Origin: an uncultured Lachnospiraceae bacterium
GTDB taxonomy: Bacteria > Bacillota_A > Clostridia > Lachnospirales > Lachnospiraceae
Direction: 5' to 3'
DNA length: 10,452 nucleotides
Assembly (NCBI GenBank): GCA_910587495.1
Contig: CAJUMT010000121.1
Coordinates: 1 to 10,452 of the forward strand
The notes below the pieces were generated by a model that saw only the letters and a program-made list of their open reading frames with translations, did no database searches and was not told where the DNA came from. Made by a program: the position numbers and the translations under genes. This document shows, one piece after another, positions 7,387-10,452 of this stretch (the stretch's first letter is position 1; every line of letters begins with the position of its first letter).

Positions 7387-7410
7387 AGGAGGACTTTTTT
7401 AGTCCTCCTC
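7379..7410 (-). terminator. Intrinsic terminator of the minus-strand small gene, embedded in coding ends
   Basis: A perfect 10-bp stem pairs GAGGAGGACT (7386-7395) with AGTCCTCCTC (7401-7410) around a five-base loop. Read on the minus strand it is followed by TATTTTT (7385-7379), a proper U-tract. On the plus strand it is followed by AATAACA, so it should not stop plus-strand transcription efficiently. The minus-side 5' arm encodes the last Glu-Glu-Asp codons of the small gene, and the U-tract lies in the final codons of the DUF1002 gene. Confidence 0.8.
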
Positions 7411-7665
7411 AATAACATGAAATTCTAAAAAATCAAAATCTATATCATCCACAAAGTTATCCTGACGAAAACGGGTCTTTGCGTGGCGCTTAAATTCGCG
7501 TACATTTGCATCCAGCCAGATCGGTTTGCTCAGATCGAAAGCCGAACACATATCATCCAGCGCGTGGAATATTTTGTGGGTCCTGGTATCAGCCGTATGA
7601 TTACAAACGATAATATCTTTTATGAGATGATTATTTTTGAAAATTTTTGCCCATACACGAAACAT
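7399..7665 (-). CDS. Conserved small hypothetical protein (88 aa)
   Basis: This encodes an 88-residue soluble, highly charged protein beginning MFRVWAKIFK. It has no signal peptide, membrane segment or motif I can link to a function. Features include the stretch DTRTHKIFHALDDMC (26-40), PIWLDANVREFKRHAKTRF (48-66) and an acidic C-terminus FDFLEFHVIEED. I recall close relatives in clostridial genomes as uncharacterised proteins. Evidence that it is real: a perfect AGGAGG site (minus strand, 7677-7672) 6 bases before ATG, a well-spaced promoter, and a dedicated terminator with U-tract. It is transcribed divergently from the alarmone synthetase and converges on the DUF1002 gene. The function is unknown. 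Confidence 0.85.
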   Translation of the reverse strand: MFRVWAKIFKNNHLIKDIIVCNHTADTRTHKIFHALDDMCSAFDLSKPIWLDANVREFKRHAKTRFRQDNFVDDIDFDFLEFHVIEED

Positions 7666-7695
7666 GGAAAGCCTCCTGCGTTTTCTATGCTTCTT

Positions 7696-7724
7696 AGTAT
7701 ATAGGTTCTTGGCGGGAAAGTAAA
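7696..7724 (-). promoter_or_regulatory. Promoter of the small minus-strand gene
   Basis: Read on the minus strand, TTTACT (7724-7719) and TATACT (7701-7696) are separated by exactly 17 bases, predicting a start near 7689 and a leader of about 24 bases before the AGGAGG site. I find no equally good plus-strand promoter for the alarmone synthetase in the 75-base divergent gap. Confidence 0.7.
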
Positions 7725-7740
7725 GGGAGAGTTATAAGGA

Positions 7741-8394
7741 ATGGCAGTAGAAACGACGATTCAGGAATATATCAAAGAACGCTCCGAAAAAGACAGTTTT
7801 GAAACGGCGATGTTCATTTATGAATCGGCATTGATTCAAATGAACAGCCGGATTGAAGTGCTGAATAATGAACTAAACCATGTATATTCATACAACCCGA
7901 TCGAATATGTGAAGACACGTCTTAAAACTCCGGAGAGCATTATGAAAAAGCTTAAGAAAAACGGGCATTCGGTCAGTATAGACGATATGGTGGAATATGT
8001 AAATGATATTGCAGGGCTTAGAATCACCTGTTCATTTTTCTCGGAGATTTATTTCCTGGCGGATATGATTGCAAGGCAGGATAATTTGTCCGTAATCCAT
8101 ATCAAAGATTATATCAGCCATCCCAAGGAAAGCGGTTATATGAGTTACCATATGCTTTTGTCTATACAAGTGGCGTTGGCGGATGCGGTGATTCCGACAA
8201 AAGTGGAGGTGCAGATACGCACCATGGCCATGGATTTCTGGGCAAGTCTGGAGCATAAGATCTATTACAAATATGAAGGAAATGCGCCTGGATATTTCGC
8301 CAGGGAATTACAAGAATGTGCTTCTATTATATCTAAGCTGGATACAAAGATGATGTCTTTAAATGAGGCCATGAAAAAAATTGATGGAGAATGA
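7741..8394 (+). CDS. Small alarmone synthetase, RelQ/SasB-like GTP pyrophosphokinase
   Basis: The protein transfers pyrophosphate from ATP to GDP or GTP to make ppGpp or pppGpp in the cytoplasm. At 217 residues it has only the synthetase domain, with no HD hydrolase, TGS or ACT domain, as in stand-alone small synthetases. Motifs in order: RLKTPESIMKKL (60-71, ATP-binding basic patch), DIAGLRITC (89-97, metal-binding Asp89), KDYISHPKESGYMSYH (122-137) and VEVQIRTMAMDFWASLEHK (155-173) with catalytic Glu156. The C-terminal helices (185-217) match those used for oligomerisation in RelQ/SasB. The usual GYRSYH motif reads GYMSYH here (Met134). ATG at 7741 is preceded by AAAGGGAGA (7722-7730), 10 bases away, and by AAGGA directly abutting, so the ribosome site is not ideal. 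A terminator follows at once, so it is monocistronic. Confidence 0.92.
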   Translation: MAVETTIQEYIKERSEKDSFETAMFIYESALIQMNSRIEVLNNELNHVYSYNPIEYVKTRLKTPESIMKKLKKNGHSVSIDDMVEYVNDIAGLRITCSFFSEIYFLADMIARQDNLSVIHIKDYISHPKESGYMSYHMLLSIQVALADAVIPTKVEVQIRTMAMDFWASLEHKIYYKYEGNAPGYFARELQECASIISKLDTKMMSLNEAMKKIDGE

Positions 8395-8424
8395 AAATTG
8401 CCGCCTGCAGAGGCGGCAGTTTTC
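8393..8424 (+). terminator. Terminator of the alarmone synthetase gene
   Basis: GAAAATTGCCGCCT (8393-8406) pairs with AGGCGGCAGTTTTC (8411-8424) around the four-base loop GCAG, with one wobble pair. The stem starts inside the stop codon, and its 3' side supplies the short TTTT run. Symmetry suggests it may act on both strands. Confidence 0.8.
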
Positions 8425-8655
8425 ATAACATGAGGAGTGCCCCGGCAATACGGATGCCGGGGCCATTATGAAAAAATTTATCTTGTTGTTATGGTTTATT
8501 CAATGACAATTAAAGTTTACCAATTAAATGTGTATATAATATGAATAAAACATGAACTTATTGTAAAATAGCACAAAAAATAATGAAAAAAACAGAATTA
8601 TATGTGCAGAATCAATAATCCCTTTCTTTCGACAAAGGTTCATTTCAATGAATAG
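8425..8655. other. AT-rich spacer with a second GC hairpin and a dyad; no gene seen
   Basis: Together with the terminator and the promoter region this forms a gap of about 318 bases between genes. It contains a strong hairpin GCCCCGGCA/TGCCGGGGC (8439-8447 with 8455-8463) with no T-run after it, so it is not a clear terminator. A very AT-rich stretch (about 8464-8600) follows, with TATAAT at 8535-8540 but no suitable -35. The near-end dyad TTCATT-TC-AATGAA (8639-8652) ends just before the next promoter. No convincing reading frame with a ribosome site is present. A small RNA cannot be excluded. Confidence 0.5.
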
Positions 8656-8684
8656 TTGTCAAAATACACGAAAAATGCTAGAAT
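8656..8684 (+). promoter_or_regulatory. Promoter of the pyrophosphatase gene
   Basis: TTGTCA (8656-8661) and TAGAAT (8679-8684) are 17 bases apart, and TGC before the -10 makes it an extended -10 promoter. Predicted initiation near 8691 gives a leader of about 22 bases that carries the ribosome site. This promoter overlaps an in-frame TTG, which shows that a start at 8656 would be wrong. Confidence 0.8.
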
Positions 8685-8712
8685 AGAACAAGAAATGAGA
8701 GGAGAAGGAATT

Positions 8713-10359
8713 ATGACATCAGAAACAGCTCCCGTATATGTAATCGGACATAAGAATCCAGATACGGATTCTATCTGTTCCGCCATTGCATATGCAGAAC
8801 TTAAGAACCGCCTGCATGGAGGCGGATATTGTGCGGCGCGCGCCGGGCAGATTAACCAGGAGACACAGTATGTCCTGAACTTTTTTCAGGTGTCAGCACC
8901 TAAATATATTTCGGATGTAATGACGGATGTGAGAGATATTGAGATTCGCAAGACTCAGGGAGTTTTCGGTCATATTTCTCTAAAAAAAGCATGGAATATG
9001 ATGAGGGCTTTAGGAGTTGTGACTCTGCCTATTACAGATAATCAGAAGCTGGAAGGTCTGATCACGATCGGGGATATCGCCAACGCATACATGGATGTGT
9101 ATGATAATAAGAGCTTGTCAGCCGCAAGGACTCCATATAAGAATATTCTTGAGACGTTGGACGCCACCATGTTAAACGGAGATGAGGACGCAGTCTTCGA
9201 AAAGGGAGAAGTCGTCATTGCAGCAGCTAATCCGGACGTGATGGAAGACTATATTCATGAAGGAGATATGGTCATTCTGGGCAACCGCTATGAATCTCAG
9301 CTCTGCGCCATTGAGATGGATGCGGCGTGTATTGTGGTCTGCATGAACGCGAAAGTATCTCAGACGATCCTAAAGCTGGCGCAGGAGAACAACTGCAGCA
9401 TTATCGTGACACCTCACGATACCTTTTCCGTAGCCCGTATGATCAATCAGAGTATGCCTATTTCTCACTTTATGAAGCGTGATAAGCTGATTACCTTTAA
9501 AGTCACGGAGAAGACGGAAGATATTAAAGGGATTATGGGTGAGAAGCGCTATCGCGATTTCCCTATCCTGGATTTGGACGGGAATTATATCGGTATGATA
9601 TCCAGGCGGAACCTTCTGAATCTGCGCCGCAAAAGAGTTATCCTGGTAGATCATAATGAAGAAAGCCAGACTGTGGACGGCATTAATTACGCGGAAATTC
9701 TGGAGATCATAGACCACCACAGGATCGGAACTTTGGAAACTTTGGAGCCGGTTTATTTCAGAAATCAGCCCCTTGGATGTACGGCAACTATCGTCTATCA
9801 GATGTATAAGGAAAACGGGATCAAGATACCGGAAAATATTGCGGGACTTCTGATGGCAGCCATCCTATCGGATACGCTTATGTTCCGGTCGCCTACTTGT
9901 ACTGCCGTGGATCAGGCAGCGGCAGAACGGCTGTCAGAGATCTGCGGTGTGGAGATCGAGGAGTTTGCAATTGATATGTTCAGCGCGGGCAGTGATATGA
10001 GTTCCCGAACGCCGAAAGAGATCTTCAATCAGGATCGTAAGAAATTCCAGGTGGGCGATCATTCCTTTATTGTGGCTCAGGTGAACAGCATGAACGCCAT
10101 TGAGTTAGGAGAAGTGAAAGAAAAGCTGGTGCCGTATCTCACAGAGAAGTTTGAGTCCTTGGATGTGGATATGTGCTATGTAATGCTGACGAACATTGTG
10201 AAAGAGGACACGCTTCTTTTGTGCTTTGGAGAGCGGGCACACGAGGTGGCTACGACGGCATTCCAGCTTCCGGAGGATATGCAGGAGATTGTGCTCAAAG
10301 GCCTGGTATCACGAAAGAAGCAGTTGATCCCCAGCATTGTAACCGTATTGCAGCAATAA
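8713..10359 (+). CDS. ppaC: Manganese-dependent inorganic pyrophosphatase with CBS and DRTGG domains
   Basis: This cytoplasmic family II pyrophosphatase splits pyrophosphate to two phosphates, driving nucleotide and amino-acid polymerisation. From ATG 8713 it has 548 residues, the usual size for CBS-type enzymes. The DHH domain opens with VIGHKNPDTDS (ligands His13, Asp17, Asp19), is interrupted by CBS1 (about 66-128), a DRTGG domain (about 140-250) and CBS2 (about 252-305), and resumes with VDHNE (Asp313), IDHHR (334-338) and LSDT (Asp387). The DHHA2 part ends with the substrate-binding SRKKQ (533-537). All expected metal and phosphate ligands are present. In characterised family members the CBS pair inhibits on AMP/ADP and activates with ATP or diadenosine polyphosphates, so energy-state control is expected. 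ATG 8713 is chosen because GAGAGGAGAAGG (8697-8708) precedes it and the longer TTG start overlaps the promoter. Confidence 0.96.
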   Translation: MTSETAPVYVIGHKNPDTDSICSAIAYAELKNRLHGGGYCAARAGQINQETQYVLNFFQVSAPKYISDVMTDVRDIEIRKTQGVFGHISLKKAWNMMRALGVVTLPITDNQKLEGLITIGDIANAYMDVYDNKSLSAARTPYKNILETLDATMLNGDEDAVFEKGEVVIAAANPDVMEDYIHEGDMVILGNRYESQLCAIEMDAACIVVCMNAKVSQTILKLAQENNCSIIVTPHDTFSVARMINQSMPISHFMKRDKLITFKVTEKTEDIKGIMGEKRYRDFPILDLDGNYIGMISRRNLLNLRRKRVILVDHNEESQTVDGINYAEILEIIDHHRIGTLETLEPVYFRNQPLGCTATIVYQMYKENGIKIPENIAGLLMAAILSDTLMFRSPTCTAVDQAAAERLSEICGVEIEEFAIDMFSAGSDMSSRTPKEIFNQDRKKFQVGDHSFIVAQVNSMNAIELGEVKEKLVPYLTEKFESLDVDMCYVMLTNIVKEDTLLLCFGERAHEVATTAFQLPEDMQEIVLKGLVSRKKQLIPSIVTVLQQ

Positions 10360-10370
10360 AAAAACAGACG

Positions 10371-10402
10371 GCAGTCATTCTTATGTAGAGTGGCTGCTTT
10401 TT
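10371..10402. terminator. Bidirectional terminator after the pyrophosphatase gene
   Basis: GCAGTCATTC (10371-10380) pairs with GAGTGGCTGC (10388-10397) around a seven-base loop, with two wobble pairs, followed by TTTTT (10398-10402) on the plus strand. On the minus strand it is followed, after CGTCTG, by a run of seven T (the A-run at 10358-10364). Both strands can therefore terminate here, which hints at a convergent neighbour to the right. Confidence 0.85.
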
Positions 10403-10452
10403 ATTGTTAGGGCATGGCCCTGTTCTCCATTGAGGAGTTTTTCGCTGATCCG
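10403..10452. other. Right-edge fragment, unassigned
   Basis: Fifty bases remain. A plus-strand frame opens with ATG at 10414 and reads MALFSIEEFFADP to the edge, but has no ribosome binding site. Alternatively a minus-strand gene could end here, with a stop at 10409-10407 just before the bidirectional terminator. The fragment is too short to choose. Confidence 0.2.

Noticed and set aside
7483..7704. Plus-strand 73-residue frame opposite the small minus-strand gene
   Set aside because: It is antisense to a gene with complete signals, has no ribosome site of its own, and runs across that gene's start region.
8468..8506. Tiny hydrophobic frame MKKFILLLWFIQ after the second hairpin
   Set aside because: It has only 12 codons with a poor ribosome site and no known family. 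It is likely a chance frame in AT-rich sequence.

Overview
The window looks like ordinary chromosome from a low-to-mid GC Gram-positive anaerobe, most likely a Lachnospiraceae-type Clostridia. This rests on the purine-rich ribosome binding sites, the mix of AT-rich spacers and moderate-GC genes, the lipoprotein and sensor-kinase styles, a CBS-type manganese pyrophosphatase, a DUF1002 protein, and a small 88-residue protein that I recognise only as a conserved clostridial hypothetical. No phage, transposase, CRISPR array or integrase is visible.

Layout. The window opens inside a tRNA, probably tRNA-Pro(CGG), which ends at base 40 and is followed by a strong intrinsic terminator (104-145). Next comes a two-gene unit with its own promoter: a membrane hybrid histidine kinase (295-2478) and, 17 bases later, an extracellular solute-binding lipoprotein (2496-3815). 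There is no permease or ATPase gene and no separate response regulator. A promoter in the next gap drives a monofunctional aspartate kinase (3888-5210), closed by a terminator. A spacer with two stacked palindromes and an extended -10 promoter leads into an alpha/beta hydrolase of the monoacylglycerol lipase/lysophospholipase type (5451-6389). A strongly folded spacer element (6391-6497) separates it from a secreted DUF1002 protein (6514-7386). That gene converges, with only 12 bases between stop codons, on the small minus-strand gene (7399-7665). The small gene is divergent from a RelQ/SasB-type small alarmone synthetase (7741-8394). After a terminator and an AT-rich gap of about 300 bases comes a CBS-DRTGG manganese-dependent inorganic pyrophosphatase (true start 8713, end 10359), closed by a hairpin with T-tracts on both strands. 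The last 50 bases are too short to assign.

How the genes fit together. The kinase and binding protein probably form one sensory unit, in which the lipoprotein presents a ligand to the kinase ectodomain. This is inference from architecture and adjacency. Aspartate kinase starts the Lys/Met/Thr pathway. The alarmone synthetase and the nucleotide-regulated pyrophosphatase both belong to nucleotide and energy-state control, but they have separate transcription signals. The hydrolase and the DUF1002 protein may be co-transcribed through the folded element. The most interesting items are the kinase/binding-protein module, the folded element at 6391-6497, the palindrome pair at 5378-5402, and the uncharacterised small gene.
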